Source: Hyphomicrobiales bacterium
GTDB lineage: Bacteria > Pseudomonadota > Alphaproteobacteria > Rhizobiales > Beijerinckiaceae
Direction: 5' to 3'
DNA length: 64,000 nt
Assembly (NCBI GenBank): GCA_930633495.1
Contig: CAKNFJ010000001.1
Coordinates: forward strand, 434,001-498,000
The notes under the pieces were generated by a model, which was not told the DNA's origin, did not search any database, and saw only the letters and a program-made list of their open reading frames with translations. The translations under genes and the position numbers were made by a program. Numbering within the stretch: position 1 is the stretch's first letter; each line of letters begins with the position of its first letter. Below are positions 17,503 to 26,462 of this stretch, piece by piece.

Positions 17503-17562
17503 GGGTCAATTCTCGATGGAAAAATCCCCGCCTAACGGGTCAATTCTCGACGGAAATCAACA
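17503..17562 (-). repeat. IS21 right terminal inverted repeat with tandem subrepeats
   Basis: Subrepeats at 17503-17522 and 17537-17556 both begin GGGTCAATTCTCGA and end GGAAA. The outermost bases CGGAAATCAACA mirror the left end. They lie directly upstream of istA and may overlap its promoter. Confidence 0.85.
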
Positions 17563-17573
17563 GACATGAGAAG

Positions 17574-17594
17574 GCCCGGCCGCCACGGCCGGGC
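17574..17594. terminator. GC-rich hairpin right of IS21
   Basis: A perfect 9-bp stem GCCCGGCCG/CGGCCGGGC with a 3-base loop. No T-run follows on either strand, so intrinsic termination is uncertain. It could be the remnant terminator of a gene lost from the left side of this junction. Confidence 0.35.
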
Positions 17595-17694
17595 AGATAC
17601 TTCGGTCGGGCTTCGAGGAAAAAGTCGATTCGACTCCAGGTTGTAATTTTGATCTGATCGCTACCTGCGGAAATAAGCCCGGAGGAGCGTCATC

Positions 17695-18006
17695 ATGGCA
17701 ACCATCAAAGGCTTCAAGGCCTGGCTCGACACGATGCCTGGAAGCGACAAGGCGTTGACCGTTATCGGCTCGGTCGAGGTGCCGACCAGCGGCTGGACCG
17801 GATCGCTGGCGGAAGCGGTCCCGCCAGGGATCAACCCTGCGATCCTGATCCTGGACGCAACGCTGACCAAACCAACCGGCATCGTCCTTCAGGTCATCTC
17901 GACGGTCGAGCTGACCTTTCGGAAGGCGCACAGCCCTCGCTACGACAGCATCACCATCCGCGGGCTGGGCAGCGACATCCACGTGCCCGTCGAGATCGTC
18001 AGCTGA
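17695..18006 (+). CDS. Conserved-looking hypothetical protein
   Basis: A 103-residue soluble protein with a strong GGAGGAG ten bases before the ATG. The sequence is beta-rich with no signal or TM (MATIKGFKAWLDTMPGSDKA, VIGSVEVPTSGWTG, TGIVLQVISTVELTFRK). It has normal core-genome codon use and a strong bidirectional terminator after it. It is the first gene right of the IS21. No family recognised. Confidence 0.75.
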   Translation: MATIKGFKAWLDTMPGSDKALTVIGSVEVPTSGWTGSLAEAVPPGINPAILILDATLTKPTGIVLQVISTVELTFRKAHSPRYDSITIRGLGSDIHVPVEIVS

Positions 18007-18081
18007 AGAACAGGCCGAAAAGCGGGCTCCCGGTTCGGCAGCATCCGGTGCGATGACAATGTCCGAGCCCCACGGGCCACA

Positions 18082-18114
18082 AAAAACCCGCAGCCAGTCC
18101 GGCTGCGGGTTTTT
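18082..18114. terminator. Bidirectional intrinsic terminator
   Basis: A perfect 14-bp stem (18082-18095 with 18101-18114) that begins with five A and ends with five T, loop AGTCC. It sits between the convergent 17695 gene and bamE and should end both transcripts. Confidence 0.9.
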
Positions 18115-18137
18115 GGCTTCCGAACCGGCTGCCGGAC

Positions 18138-18632
18138 TCAGCTGCCGAGCGGATTGAACTTGGTCACTCCGCGGAAGAGATTGCGCAGGAAGCTCTGTTC
18201 CTCGCCGCCGGACGCGGTGGTGCGGCTGATGAAGTCGAAGATCACGCCGTCCTGCAGCCCGTAATGGGCGACGCGCTCCACCTTGAAGCTCTTGTTGAAG
18301 TAGATCACCAGCACCTGCTGGTCGATGACCTGCGGATCCTGGAACTGGAAGCGCCGGCGCATCGTCTGGCTGATGTAATAGAAGGTCCGGTTGCCGACCG
18401 TCGAGGTCGTCGACGGCGTACCGAGAAGCTGAAGGACCGCCTGCACGTCCATGCCCGGCTTGACCTGGGCGACAAGACCTTCGTCCATCACGAAACCACG
18501 GGAGAAGGTCTCGTTCATGCCGGTCGAGGTGGGCAGCACGAAGCCACCGGAATCCGGCCCGCAGCCAGCAAGCAACAGGGAAGAGGTCGCAAGGGCTCCG
18601 AGCAGAGCCGTGCGGCGAGTCGTGTTGGTCAT
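18138..18632 (-). CDS. bamE: Outer membrane assembly lipoprotein BamE
   Basis: A 164-residue lipoprotein. The signal peptide ends in SLLLAGC, a good lipobox. The SmpA/OmlA-type domain has VKPGMDVQAVLQLLGTPSTT, then FYYISQTMRRR and DQQVLVIYFNKSFKVERVAHYGL, the usual BamE order. It works with the BamA complex to insert beta-barrel proteins into the outer membrane. The start at 18632 (MTNTTRR) is preferred over 18656. It is divergent from the CBP3-like gene at 18767. Confidence 0.9.
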   Translation of the reverse strand: MTNTTRRTALLGALATSSLLLAGCGPDSGGFVLPTSTGMNETFSRGFVMDEGLVAQVKPGMDVQAVLQLLGTPSTTSTVGNRTFYYISQTMRRRFQFQDPQVIDQQVLVIYFNKSFKVERVAHYGLQDGVIFDFISRTTASGGEEQSFLRNLFRGVTKFNPLGS

Positions 18633-18766
18633 GCGGGCACGATCCAAGGGGAGCACGGCCCGGGAGACCCAAGCCGCTTGTCAAAAGGGTAAGGGTTGGC
18701 GTAACGCCCGAGGATGGCTTTGGCAAGGCAAGGACGCCCTCAAGAACGGCGGGCGGAGATAAACGC

Positions 18767-19312
18767 GTGATTTTCGGGTTATTCGGCAAGCGCGCCCAGC
18801 GAAGGGCCCCTGTGGATGCGTTGTTCGGACGCATCGCCGACGCGTCGCGCCAGCCCGACCTCTATCTCGATGGCGGCATTCCCGACAGCTTCGAGGGCCG
18901 TTTCGAATCGCTGGCGCTGCATGTGCTCCTGGTGCTTCGGCGCCTGCGCGAGCTGCCGCCGCCGGCCTCCGAGCTGGCGCAGGAGCTGGTCGACACCTGC
19001 TTCACCTATCTCGAGCTCGGCTTCCGCAATGGGGGTGTCAGCGACATCGCCGTACCCAAGCGCATGAAGAAGATCGGCCAGATGTTCTATGGCCGCATCC
19101 AGGCCTATGAGCCGGCGCTCGCCGGAACGGGGCTCGATGCCCTGACCGAGGCGTTGCAGCGCAATGCCTGCTCGGCGGCGGGCGCCCCTCTCCTCGCCGC
19201 CTATGTCCGCGCGGCGCAGGCCGCTCTCGCGGAATGCGACTTCGCCATGCTTCTCGAGCGCGAAAACCCGTTTCCCGCCCTGTCCCGCACAGAGGCCTCC
19301 CATGACGCCTGA
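18767..19312 (+). CDS. CBP3-like ubiquinol-cytochrome c chaperone family protein
   Basis: A 181-residue soluble protein with a GTG start and GGAG upstream. The motifs FESLALHVLLVLRRLREL, TYLELGFRNGGVSDIAVPKRMKKIGQMFYGR and NPFPALSRTEA are characteristic of the family related to yeast Cbp3, which helps cytochrome b assembly. In alphaproteobacteria it commonly sits before the DUF177 gene and plsX, as here. It overlaps the next gene by 11 bases. Confidence 0.85.
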   Translation: MIFGLFGKRAQRRAPVDALFGRIADASRQPDLYLDGGIPDSFEGRFESLALHVLLVLRRLRELPPPASELAQELVDTCFTYLELGFRNGGVSDIAVPKRMKKIGQMFYGRIQAYEPALAGTGLDALTEALQRNACSAAGAPLLAAYVRAAQAALAECDFAMLLERENPFPALSRTEASHDA

Positions 19313-19856
19313 ACGCAAGCCTGCCCCCCTGAGCCATCCGATCCGCATCGAGGCCATCCGCCAGCGCGGCACCGAGATCGTGGTTCGGGCCGAGCCTCCG
19401 CAATTTCCCGCGATTGCGCGGTTGCTCGGTCTCGCCTCGCTCGAAGCCCTCGAAGCGCGTTACCTGCTCACGCGCAACGGCGAGCGCGTGAAGCTCGAAG
19501 GCAGGATCCAGGCGCGGCTGCAGCAGACCTGCGTGGTCACGCTCGATCCGTTCCCGGTCCAGCTCGACGTCCCGGTCAAGCTCGATTTCGCGCCCGAGGA
19601 GGACATCGAAGCGAGCTCGCGCCGCGCCGAACGCGACGATGCCGAAATCGACATCGAGGTGCTCCTCAATGAAGAGGATCCCCCCGAGCCGATCGTCGAC
19701 GGCGTCATCGACCTGGGAAGCGTCACCCTCGAATTCCTGGCGCTCGCGCTGGATCCCTATCCGCGCAAGCCGGGAGCCAATTTCGAAACGCCGGCCGGCG
19801 AGGCCGGTGCCGAATCGCCTTTCGCGGCCCTTGCGAAGTTGAAACGCGGTGATTGA
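19302..19856 (+). CDS. DUF177 (YceD) family protein
   Basis: A 184-residue protein with an N-terminal beta-rich part, the single Cys in LQQTCVVTLDPFPVQLDVPV, and the acidic stretch EEDPPEPIVDGVIDLGSVTLEFLALALDPYPRKPG. This matches the YceD/DUF177 pattern linked to 23S rRNA/L32 metabolism in other bacteria. In many genomes rpmF follows; here it is absent and plsX comes next, as in other Hyphomicrobiales. The ATG at 19302 overlaps the upstream stop. Confidence 0.88.
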   Translation: MTPERKPAPLSHPIRIEAIRQRGTEIVVRAEPPQFPAIARLLGLASLEALEARYLLTRNGERVKLEGRIQARLQQTCVVTLDPFPVQLDVPVKLDFAPEEDIEASSRRAERDDAEIDIEVLLNEEDPPEPIVDGVIDLGSVTLEFLALALDPYPRKPGANFETPAGEAGAESPFAALAKLKRGD

Positions 19857-19970
19857 AGCGCTTTCCGGCCCTTGCGCGGCTTGCGGCGCCGGTTCAAACC
19901 GCTATTGTCCGGCCGGCCATGAGCCGTCCCGGATCGAAGGTCGGCCACTTCCGGGACACGCCAGAACTCC

Positions 19971-21029
19971 ATGACAAGACCGGTTACAATCGCGCTCGAT
20001 GCGATGGGCGGGGACCACGGCCCCTCTGTCGTCATTCCCGGAGCCGCCCTGATGCTGGAACGCCGGCCGGATGCGCGCTTCGTGATCTTCGGTGACGAGA
20101 AGCAGGTTCTGCCGCTGCTCGACCAGCACCCGAAGCTCAAGGCGGTGACGACGTTCCATCACACCGACGTCTCGGTGAAGATGGACGACAAGCCGAGCCA
20201 GGCGCTGCGCTACGGCCGCTACAAATCCTCGATGTGGCGGGCGATCGACGCGACCAAGACCGGAGAGGCGGACGTCACCGTCTCGGCCGGCAACACCGGC
20301 GCGCTGATGGCGATGTCGAAGTTCTGCCTGAAATCGATGGCGCAGGTCGATCGCCCGGCGATCGCGGCGCTGTGGCCGACGCTGCGCGGCGAGAGCATCG
20401 TGCTCGACGTCGGCGCGACCATCGGCGCCGATGCGCGCCATCTCATCGATCTCGCGGTGATGGGCGCGGCGATGGCCCGCGTCGTCTTCGATCTCGATCG
20501 TCCCACCGTTGGCCTGCTCAATGTCGGCGTCGAGGAGATCAAGGGCGTCGAGGCGGTCAAGGAGGCCGGCCGCATCCTGCGCGAGAGCGACCTCCCCCAT
20601 CTCTCCTATCACGGCTTCGTCGAGGGCGACGATCTCGGCAAGGGCACGGTCGACGTCGTCGTCACCGAGGGCTTCACCGGCAACATCGCGCTGAAGACGG
20701 CCGAAGGCACCGCCCGACAGATCGCCTCATATCTGCGCGCGGCGATGAATCGCTCACTGATGGCCAAGATCGGCTATCTTTTCGCGCGCGGCGCCTTTTC
20801 CGCCCTGCGCGAGAAGCTCGACCCGCGCAAGTCCAACGGCGGCGTCTTCCTGGGGCTGGAAGGCATCGTCATCAAGAGCCATGGCGGCACGGATGCCATC
20901 GGCTTCGCCAGCGCGGCCGAACTCGGCTATGAAATGGCGCGAGAAGATCTGATGGCGAAAGTCCGAGAGATGGTGGCCGCGAGCACGCGCCCCGAGCTGC
21001 CCGCCCCACAGCCGGCCGACGCCGAGTAG
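19971..21029 (+). CDS. plsX: Phosphate acyltransferase PlsX
   Basis: A 352-residue soluble enzyme that makes acyl-phosphate from acyl-ACP for phospholipid synthesis. Family marks are [19 protein letters not shown] at the N-terminus, [16 protein letters not shown] and [19 protein letters not shown]. The length is normal. It lies 12 bp before fabH and starts lipid synthesis in the same probable operon. Confidence 0.97.
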   Translation: MTRPVTIALDAMGGDHGPSVVIPGAALMLERRPDARFVIFGDEKQVLPLLDQHPKLKAVTTFHHTDVSVKMDDKPSQALRYGRYKSSMWRAIDATKTGEADVTVSAGNTGALMAMSKFCLKSMAQVDRPAIAALWPTLRGESIVLDVGATIGADARHLIDLAVMGAAMARVVFDLDRPTVGLLNVGVEEIKGVEAVKEAGRILRESDLPHLSYHGFVEGDDLGKGTVDVVVTEGFTGNIALKTAEGTARQIASYLRAAMNRSLMAKIGYLFARGAFSALREKLDPRKSNGGVFLGLEGIVIKSHGGTDAIGFASAAELGYEMAREDLMAKVREMVAASTRPELPAPQPADAE

Positions 21030-21041
21030 GGAATCGCGTCC

Positions 21042-22019
21042 TTGTCCATTCTGCGCTCACAAGTCGTCGGTTGCGGCTCCTATCTACCCGCCCGCATCGT
21101 CACCAATGCCGAGCTCGCCGAGAAGGTCGACACCAGCGACGAGTGGATCGTCCAGCGGACCGGCATTCGCCAGCGCCACGTCGCCGGCGACGACGAGCCG
21201 ACATCGGTCATCGGCCTCAAGGCCGCGCAGGCGGCAATCGCCGATGCCGGCATCGACCCGTCCGAGATCGACCTGATCATCGTGGCGACGGCGACGCCGG
21301 ACCACACCTTTCCGGCGACCGCGACCCAGATCCAGGCCGCTCTCGGCATCAACGGGGGAGCGGCCTTCGACGTCCAGGCCGTCTGCTCGGGCTTCGTCTT
21401 CGCGCTGGCGACGGCCGACAAGTTCCTGACGACGGGCGGAGCCAGCACGGCGCTGGTGATCGGTGCCGAAACCTTTTCGCGCATCCTCGACTGGGAGGAT
21501 CGCGCCACCTGCGTGCTGTTCGGCGACGGCGCCGGCGCCCTGGTTCTCAAGGCGATGCCGGGCGACGGCACGCTCGCCGATCGCGGCATCCTGACGACGC
21601 ATATCCGCTCGGACGGGCGCTATAAGGACAAACTCTACGTCGATGGCGGCGCGGGCTCGACCAAGACGGTCGGCTTCCTGCGCATGGAGGGCAAGGAGGT
21701 CTTCCGCCACGCCGTGACCAATCTCGCCGAGACCGTGCGCCACACCTTCGCGCAGACCGGTCTTTCCGGCGCCGATATCGACTGGTTCGTGCCGCATCAG
21801 GCCAATCGCCGGATCATCGACGCAACCGCCGACAAGCTCGGCATCAGCCATGACCACGTCGTCGTCACCGTCGACCGCCACGGCAACACCTCGGCAGCCT
21901 CCATCCCGCTGGCCCTGGCGGAAGCCTATACCGACGGCCGGATCAAACCCGGCCAGCTCGTGCTGATCGAAGCGATGGGCGGCGGCTTCACCTGGGGCTC
22001 GGCCCTGATCCGCTGGTGA
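21042..22019 (+). CDS. fabH: 3-oxoacyl-ACP synthase III
   Basis: A 325-residue thiolase-fold enzyme that condenses acetyl-CoA with malonyl-ACP to start fatty-acid synthesis. The catalytic triad is visible: Cys115 in AVCSGFVFA, His252 in VPHQANRR and Asn282 in [23 protein letters not shown] is typical of the FabH N-terminus. The start codon is TTG after GTAGGGA, giving the expected N-terminus. Confidence 0.97.
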   Translation: MSILRSQVVGCGSYLPARIVTNAELAEKVDTSDEWIVQRTGIRQRHVAGDDEPTSVIGLKAAQAAIADAGIDPSEIDLIIVATATPDHTFPATATQIQAALGINGGAAFDVQAVCSGFVFALATADKFLTTGGASTALVIGAETFSRILDWEDRATCVLFGDGAGALVLKAMPGDGTLADRGILTTHIRSDGRYKDKLYVDGGAGSTKTVGFLRMEGKEVFRHAVTNLAETVRHTFAQTGLSGADIDWFVPHQANRRIIDATADKLGISHDHVVVTVDRHGNTSAASIPLALAEAYTDGRIKPGQLVLIEAMGGGFTWGSALIRW

Positions 22020-22207
22020 CGCTGCGGCAGGAAAACCGCAGAAATCATCACTTTTATTGCCGTTTCGGGTTGATTCAGGCCAAAACCGGCTCAGGCTCCA
22101 GGCTTGAGGATTGACCCGCGCGACGCGGACGCCTAGCGTCCGCCGTCCGTAATGGCGAAAGGCTGGCGGCTGCCGCCGATGCCTGCAATACGCCTTGGAG
22201 GATATGA

Positions 22208-22522
22208 ATGGCGGGGCAAACGGTCACTCGCGCGGATCTGTGCGAGGCTGTCTACCAGAAGATCGGCCTGTCGCGGACGGAATCGTCGAAGCTCGTCGAG
22301 GCGGTGCTCGACGAGATCTGCGATGCGGTCGCGCGCGGCGAGAACGTGAAGCTCTCTTCGTTCGGCTCGTTCGTCGTGCGAGACAAAGGCGAGCGAATCG
22401 GGCGTAATCCGAAAACGGGCGTTGAAGTGCCGATCGAACCGCGCCGGGTGATGGTCTTCAAGCCCTCGAACGTGATGAAGGCCCGCATCAACGGGCAGAG
22501 TGGAGAGGGTGAGACTGAGTGA
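22208..22522 (+). CDS. ihfA: Integration host factor subunit alpha
   Basis: A 104-residue DNA-bending protein: [42 protein letters not shown] and the intercalating-Pro arm [17 protein letters not shown] strong GGAGG precedes the ATG. About 190 bp separate it from fabH, so it probably has its own promoter. Its stop overlaps the GTG of the merR gene (GTGA). Confidence 0.96.
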   Translation: MAGQTVTRADLCEAVYQKIGLSRTESSKLVEAVLDEICDAVARGENVKLSSFGSFVVRDKGERIGRNPKTGVEVPIEPRRVMVFKPSNVMKARINGQSGEGETE

Positions 22523-23043
22523 GTCTGGAGTTCCACGCCGGCGAAACCGAGGCCGAATTGGACACCAAGAGCCCAGATGCCTTCCGAACCATCAGCGAGG
22601 TCGCCGAAGACCTCGACATCCCCCAGCATGTGCTCCGTTTCTGGGAAACCCGCTTCAACCAGATCAAGCCGCTGAAGCGCGGTGGCGGGCGCCGCTACTA
22701 CCGCCCTGACGACGTCGCGCTGCTCAAGGGCATCCGGCGCCTGCTCTACGGCGAAGGCTATACGATCAAGGGCCTCCAGCGCATCCTCAAGGAGCAGGGG
22801 CCGCGCCATGTCCAGGCGATCGGGCGCGGCGCGCCGATCGGCGCCGCCAGCGGGGCTCTCGCCGCCGCTGCGGATGCGCCTTCCAGCATGCAGGCTGACG
22901 AAGCGGCGGGCTGGGCGCCGCGCGCTCACACCGTTCCCGAAGGGCTCGACGACATCACGGTGCTGACCGCCGTGATGAAGGAACTCGGCGAGTGCCGGGG
23001 CATCCTCGAACGAGCTCTGCAGCCGGCGCCCGACGCTTCCTGA
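22519..23043 (+). CDS. MerR-family transcriptional regulator
   Basis: A 174-residue regulator with an N-terminal winged HTH ([25 protein letters not shown], then [20 protein letters not shown]). An Ala/Gly-rich linker and a short helical C-terminus follow. The GTG start is coupled to ihfA. The ihfA-merR pair is common in Hyphomicrobiales. No conserved metal-binding Cys pair is present at the C-terminus, so the ligand is unknown. Confidence 0.9.
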   Translation: MSLEFHAGETEAELDTKSPDAFRTISEVAEDLDIPQHVLRFWETRFNQIKPLKRGGGRRYYRPDDVALLKGIRRLLYGEGYTIKGLQRILKEQGPRHVQAIGRGAPIGAASGALAAAADAPSSMQADEAAGWAPRAHTVPEGLDDITVLTAVMKELGECRGILERALQPAPDAS

Positions 23044-23130
23044 ACCAGCCTTGCGTTTCAAGCGGAAGCGCTTGCACCCGCGCAGACGGCGGGCGGCTTG
23101 ATCGCCGCGCCGTGTGCCATAGGTTCGGAA

Positions 23131-23179
23131 CCGAGGACGACCTCGGAAACTCCCCCTATCGGGCGCGGACGACCGCGCC
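23131..23179 (+). promoter_or_regulatory. Guanidine-II (mini-ykkC) riboswitch
   Basis: Two hairpins, each with an ACGA tetraloop closed by G-C pairs: CCGAGG-ACGA-CCTCGG at 23131-23146 and GGCGCGG-ACGA-CCGCGCC at 23162-23179, separated by 15 bases. Twin hairpins with ACGR loops are the diagnostic structure of the guanidine-II class. AAGGAG, the ribosome binding site of the next gene, follows at 23188-23193, and that gene is a SugE/Gdx-type exporter, the usual target. Control is expected at translation: guanidine binding frees the ribosome binding site. Confidence 0.92.
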
Positions 23180-23200
23180 GCATCGTCAAGGAGCGCCGGA

Positions 23201-23518
23201 ATGGCTTGGCTCTATCTCTTTGTCGCGGGCCTGTTCGAGGTCGGCTGGGCGATCGGCCTGAAACATACGCATGGATTCACCCGGCTCGTGCCGACGCTGT
23301 TCACGGTGTCCAGCATGATCATCAGCCTCGGGCTTCTCGGCCTCGCACTCAAATCCCTGCCGGTGGGCACCGCCTATGCGGTCTGGACCGGCATCGGGAC
23401 GATCGGCACCGCGCTTCTCGGCATCGCCCTGCTCGGCGAGCCGGGCGGCATCCTGCGGCTGCTTTGCATCAGCCTGATCGTCGCCGGCATCGTCGGGCTC
23501 AAGCTGGTCTCGCCTTGA
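23201..23518 (+). CDS. gdx: Guanidinium exporter, SMR family (SugE/Gdx)
   Basis: A 105-residue four-TM SMR protein. The membrane Glu is in [15 protein letters not shown], and the Gdx-type signature is FTRLVPT, then [23 protein letters not shown]. The protein type and the upstream guanidine-II riboswitch together indicate guanidinium export, not broad drug efflux. It probably works as an antiparallel homodimer in the inner membrane. The ATG has AAGGAG upstream. Confidence 0.93.
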   Translation: MAWLYLFVAGLFEVGWAIGLKHTHGFTRLVPTLFTVSSMIISLGLLGLALKSLPVGTAYAVWTGIGTIGTALLGIALLGEPGGILRLLCISLIVAGIVGLKLVSP

Positions 23519-23528
23519 GCTTCCCGGC

Positions 23529-23696
23529 TCAGCGTCGCCAGGCCTCCGGCCAATAGCCGCCGCGTTCCAGTGCGACGATCAGAATGACGATCGCGAGCGT
23601 CACCGCGATCGTCAGCAGCTTCGCATTCCACGGCGCGCCCCGGCCGATCAACCAGATCAGGCTCAGGCCGATGATGAGGGGAACCAGGATCTCCAT
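23529..23696 (-). CDS. Small two-TM membrane protein
   Basis: A 55-residue protein (MEILVPLIIGLSLIWLIG, then LLTIAVTLAIVILIVAL) with two hydrophobic segments separated by a short polar turn and a C-terminus YWPEAWRR. It is convergent with gdx and downstream of the LysR gene at 23765 on the same strand. Function unknown; the hydrophobic pattern and core-like codon use support it as a real gene. Confidence 0.6.
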   Translation of the reverse strand: MEILVPLIIGLSLIWLIGRGAPWNAKLLTIAVTLAIVILIVALERGGYWPEAWRR

Positions 23697-23764
23697 GGCG
23701 GGATCGTAGCCCGTGCATCGGCCGCGCCGCAATCGGCCAGCCCCTGGAACCGCGTGCCCTCGGC

Positions 23765-24727
23765 TCAGGCGCTCTGTTCCGCCGCAATCACATCCGGCGG
23801 CGGGTTGCGTCCGATCGGCAGGTCGCCCTCGATCAGCGGCCGGAGCTTCGCCACCTCGACCGCCAGGAAATCGAGGAACAGCCGCACCCGGGGCGTATGC
23901 CGCAGATCCGGATGGGTCAGCAGCCACAAATCCGCCGAAAGATCCGGATCCGGCGGCGCCAGACGCGTCAGGGCCGGGCGGGTATCGCCGATGAAGCAGG
24001 GCAGGAAGCCGATCCCGATGCCGGCTTCGACAGCCTCCGCCAATCCCAGCACGGTATTGAGCTTGTAGACGACGCGCTCCGGCGCGACATGGCGGGCAAG
24101 GTAACGGACGGCACTCAGCATGGTGAATTGCTCGCCGAGCGATATCCAGCTGCGTTCCCACAGGCTTTCCACGCTCGGCAAACCGGCGTCGGGGAAGTCG
24201 GCAGCTCGCCCGTAGAGCGCCCAGGCGATGCGAGCGGGCTTGCGGCCGATCAGCGTTTCCGGCGGATTGTCGGTGGCCCGGATCGCGACATCGGCATCGC
24301 GCTTCGACAGGTTGGCCGCCTGGTTGCCGATCAGCATGTCGAGGCGGATGTCCGGGCATTGCCCCAGAAATCGTGCGAAGAGCGGCGTCAGCAGATCGAC
24401 CAGCAGGGAATCGTTGGTCGCGACGCGCAGCTCGCCGGCGGGCTTGATCTCCTGGCCCGCCAGCTTGCGGGCAAAGGCGGTGATGTCGTCGTCGACGCGG
24501 ATGGCGAGTTGCGCCATCTCCTCACCGGCCGGCGTCGCGACATAGCCGCTGCGATGGCGCTCGAAGAGCTTGACGCCGAGAGCCTCCTCGATCTGGCCGA
24601 GGCGCCGGAAGACGGTGGAGTGATTGACGCCGAGCGCCGCGGCGGCAGCCGGCAGCGCTCGTTTCTCGGCGATAGCCTTGATCAGACGAAAATCATCCCA
24701 GGCCAAGGGTGTCGCGGACTGATTCAT
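23765..24727 (-). CDS. LysR-family transcriptional regulator
   Basis: About 320 residues from the ATG at 24727. The N-terminal winged HTH is FRLIKAIAEKRALPAAAAALGVNHSTVFRRLGQIE, and the effector domain follows from about residue 95. It is downstream of the DoxX gene on the same strand and close to mhqO and mhqD, so it probably controls that cluster. In Bacillus the equivalent genes are under the MarR-type MhqR; a LysR control here is inference. Confidence 0.9.
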   Translation of the reverse strand: MNQSATPLAWDDFRLIKAIAEKRALPAAAAALGVNHSTVFRRLGQIEEALGVKLFERHRSGYVATPAGEEMAQLAIRVDDDITAFARKLAGQEIKPAGELRVATNDSLLVDLLTPLFARFLGQCPDIRLDMLIGNQAANLSKRDADVAIRATDNPPETLIGRKPARIAWALYGRAADFPDAGLPSVESLWERSWISLGEQFTMLSAVRYLARHVAPERVVYKLNTVLGLAEAVEAGIGIGFLPCFIGDTRPALTRLAPPDPDLSADLWLLTHPDLRHTPRVRLFLDFLAVEVAKLRPLIEGDLPIGRNPPPDVIAAEQSA

Positions 24728-24774
24728 CCGCGCACTCTTGGCCAAGGATTGCATAGCATCAAGTGTATGCCTGC

Positions 24775-25200
24775 TCAGGCAATGGCGGGCTTCGGCTGCC
24801 AGGCGACGGGGGCGGACTTCAGTGCCAGAGCGCCGTCGCCGATCAGGGCATGGGCGAAGGCAGTGAGCGCCAGGAAAGCCGGATATTCCCAGCCGCCGTT
24901 CGGGGCGTTGAAGACCCAGCCGTTCCCGGCATGGACAGCGAGAGCGCCGAGCAGGACGGGGATCAGCGCCAGCGAGACATAGCGGCCGTAGAAGCCGACG
25001 AGGATCGCGATGCCGCCGATAAGTCCCGCCAGCATGATCGGCCAGGCGAGGAAGCCCGGCAGGCCGACCTGGCCGAGGAAGCCGGTGAAGCCGGCAGGGG
25101 TGAAGACCACGAGCTTGAGATAGGCGTGGGCGATGAACATCAGGCCGAGCGCGACGCGCAGGCCGAGAGCGCCATAAGGAGCAAGACGAGAGTCGATCAT
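24775..25200 (-). CDS. DoxX-family membrane protein (MhqP-like)
   Basis: A 141-residue protein with four TM helices; LRVALGLMFIAHAYLKL and GLIGGIAILVGFYGRYVSL fit the DoxX family. AGGAGA lies just before the ATG. It is divergent from the mhqO-like gene at 25394, sharing a short AT-rich promoter region (AAATTGTAAATTGATCTAC). MhqP of the Bacillus quinone-stress regulon is a DoxX protein in the same gene context. Confidence 0.85.
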   Translation of the reverse strand: MIDSRLAPYGALGLRVALGLMFIAHAYLKLVVFTPAGFTGFLGQVGLPGFLAWPIMLAGLIGGIAILVGFYGRYVSLALIPVLLGALAVHAGNGWVFNAPNGGWEYPAFLALTAFAHALIGDGALALKSAPVAWQPKPAIA

Positions 25201-25393
25201 GGTGGTGTCTCCTGAAACGGGACCGGTTGGTCTCGGGTCAGGATTTTGGACGGGCGTCGACGCAAATCAAATTGTAAATTGATCTACAACACATTGCATC
25301 AATGCAATGAATTGCCTCTGGCGCTTTTGCTCGCCCGGGCCAATCTTTCGGCCAACAGGGCAACCGCCCCGGTACTTTCGGAGGACATTCGCC

Positions 25394-26326
25394 ATGCAGA
25401 CCAACGGTCTTCACCACGTCACCGCCATTTCCGGCCCGGCGCGTCGCAACCTCGACTTCTACACCCGCGTGCTCGGCCTGCGCCTCGTCAAGAAGACGGT
25501 GAATTTCGACGATCCCGGCACCTATCACCTCTATTTCGGCGATGCCGATGCGGCGCCCGGCTCGATCCTGACCTTCTTCCCGTGGGAGCATGCCGCGCCC
25601 GGCCGGCTCGGTGTCGGCGAGACGCAGGAGACGGTTTTCCGGGTTCCCGAGGGTTCCATCGGCTTCTGGACCCACCGCTTCGTCGAGCTCGGCGTGCCGC
25701 ATGAGGCCCCGGCCAAGCGCTTCGGAGAAAGCGTGCTCAGCTTCCGCGATCCGGACGGCATGAGGCTCGCCCTCGTCGGCCTGCCCGGTGTCGAAAGGGA
25801 GCCGGCCTGGTCGGAAGGCGGCATCGCGCCGGAGAACGCCATCCGTGGCTTCCACAGCGTCAGCCTGCTACTCGCAGATGCCGCTCCGACGGGCGCGATC
25901 CTGAGCGACGTCTTCGGTTTCACCGAGGCCGCCCGCGAAGGCACGCTGATCCGCTACGAGGCCAAGGGCACCGCGATCGGCGGGGTGATCGACCTGCGCG
26001 TCGCCGGCGGCTTCCTGCCGGCCCGTCAGGGCGCCGGCTCGGTCCACCACATCGCCTTCCGGGCCGGCGACGACGCCGCGCAGGAGGAGATGGTGCGCCG
26101 CCTTGCCGAGAACCACGGCATCCGCACCACGGAGCAGCGCGACCGGAACTACTTCCGCTCGGTCTACTTCCGTGAGCCCGGCCATGTCCTGTTCGAGATC
26201 GCGACGGACGTCCCCGGCTTCGCGGTCGACGAGTCGGCGGCCGAGCTCGGCCAGTCGCTGAAGCTGCCTGCGGGGCTCGAAGCCCATCGCAAGCAGATCG
26301 AGGCGGTTCTGCCGGAGCTTGCCTGA
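25394..26326 (+). CDS. mhqO: VOC-family ring-cleaving dioxygenase-like protein (MhqO type)
   Basis: A 310-residue protein with two vicinal-oxygen-chelate modules: the N-terminal one starts LHHVTAISGPARRNLDFYTRVLGLRLVKKTVNF; the C-terminal one has VHHIAFRAGDDAAQEEMV and ends with HVLFEIATDVPGF. Two modules and this length match MhqO, a hydroquinone-specific extradiol dioxygenase homologue. Metal-ligand His and Glu positions are present (LHHVT, VHHIAF, FEIATD). GGAGGA precedes the ATG. It is divergent from the DoxX gene. Confidence 0.88.
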   Translation: MQTNGLHHVTAISGPARRNLDFYTRVLGLRLVKKTVNFDDPGTYHLYFGDADAAPGSILTFFPWEHAAPGRLGVGETQETVFRVPEGSIGFWTHRFVELGVPHEAPAKRFGESVLSFRDPDGMRLALVGLPGVEREPAWSEGGIAPENAIRGFHSVSLLLADAAPTGAILSDVFGFTEAAREGTLIRYEAKGTAIGGVIDLRVAGGFLPARQGAGSVHHIAFRAGDDAAQEEMVRRLAENHGIRTTEQRDRNYFRSVYFREPGHVLFEIATDVPGFAVDESAAELGQSLKLPAGLEAHRKQIEAVLPELA

Positions 26327-26332
26327 CCATCT

Positions 26333-26365
26333 CCTGCCGCCCGGCCGCAACCGGCGGGCGGCAGG
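26333..26365 (+). terminator. GC hairpin between mhqO and mhqD
   Basis: An 11-bp stem CCTGCCGCCCG/CGGGCGGCAGG with an 11-base loop directly after mhqO. There is no T-run, so it may attenuate or protect mRNA ends rather than end transcription fully. Confidence 0.45.
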
Positions 26366-26462
26366 ATACCATGCGGGCCGGGGAGTCCGGCCCGCAACTC
26401 GACCGCATTGCCCGCCGCTTCGGGGGCAAGGCGGCTCCGCTTCGAGAAAGGGAGAGACGATC

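Larger units (their letters stand above)
15066..17562 (-). mobile_element. IS21-family insertion sequence, complete
   Basis: A 2.5-kb element with istA and istB in overlapping order, bounded by TGTTGATTTCCG at 15066 and its inverse CGGAAATCAACA ending at 17562. The termini begin TG and end CA, as usual for the family, and contain tandem subrepeats. Both genes look intact. Flanking sequence is GCAGATGC on the left and GACATGAG on the right, so no perfect 4-8 bp target duplication is seen. If the boundary is moved out by one base, AGATG and ACATG agree at four of five positions. Confidence 0.92.
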
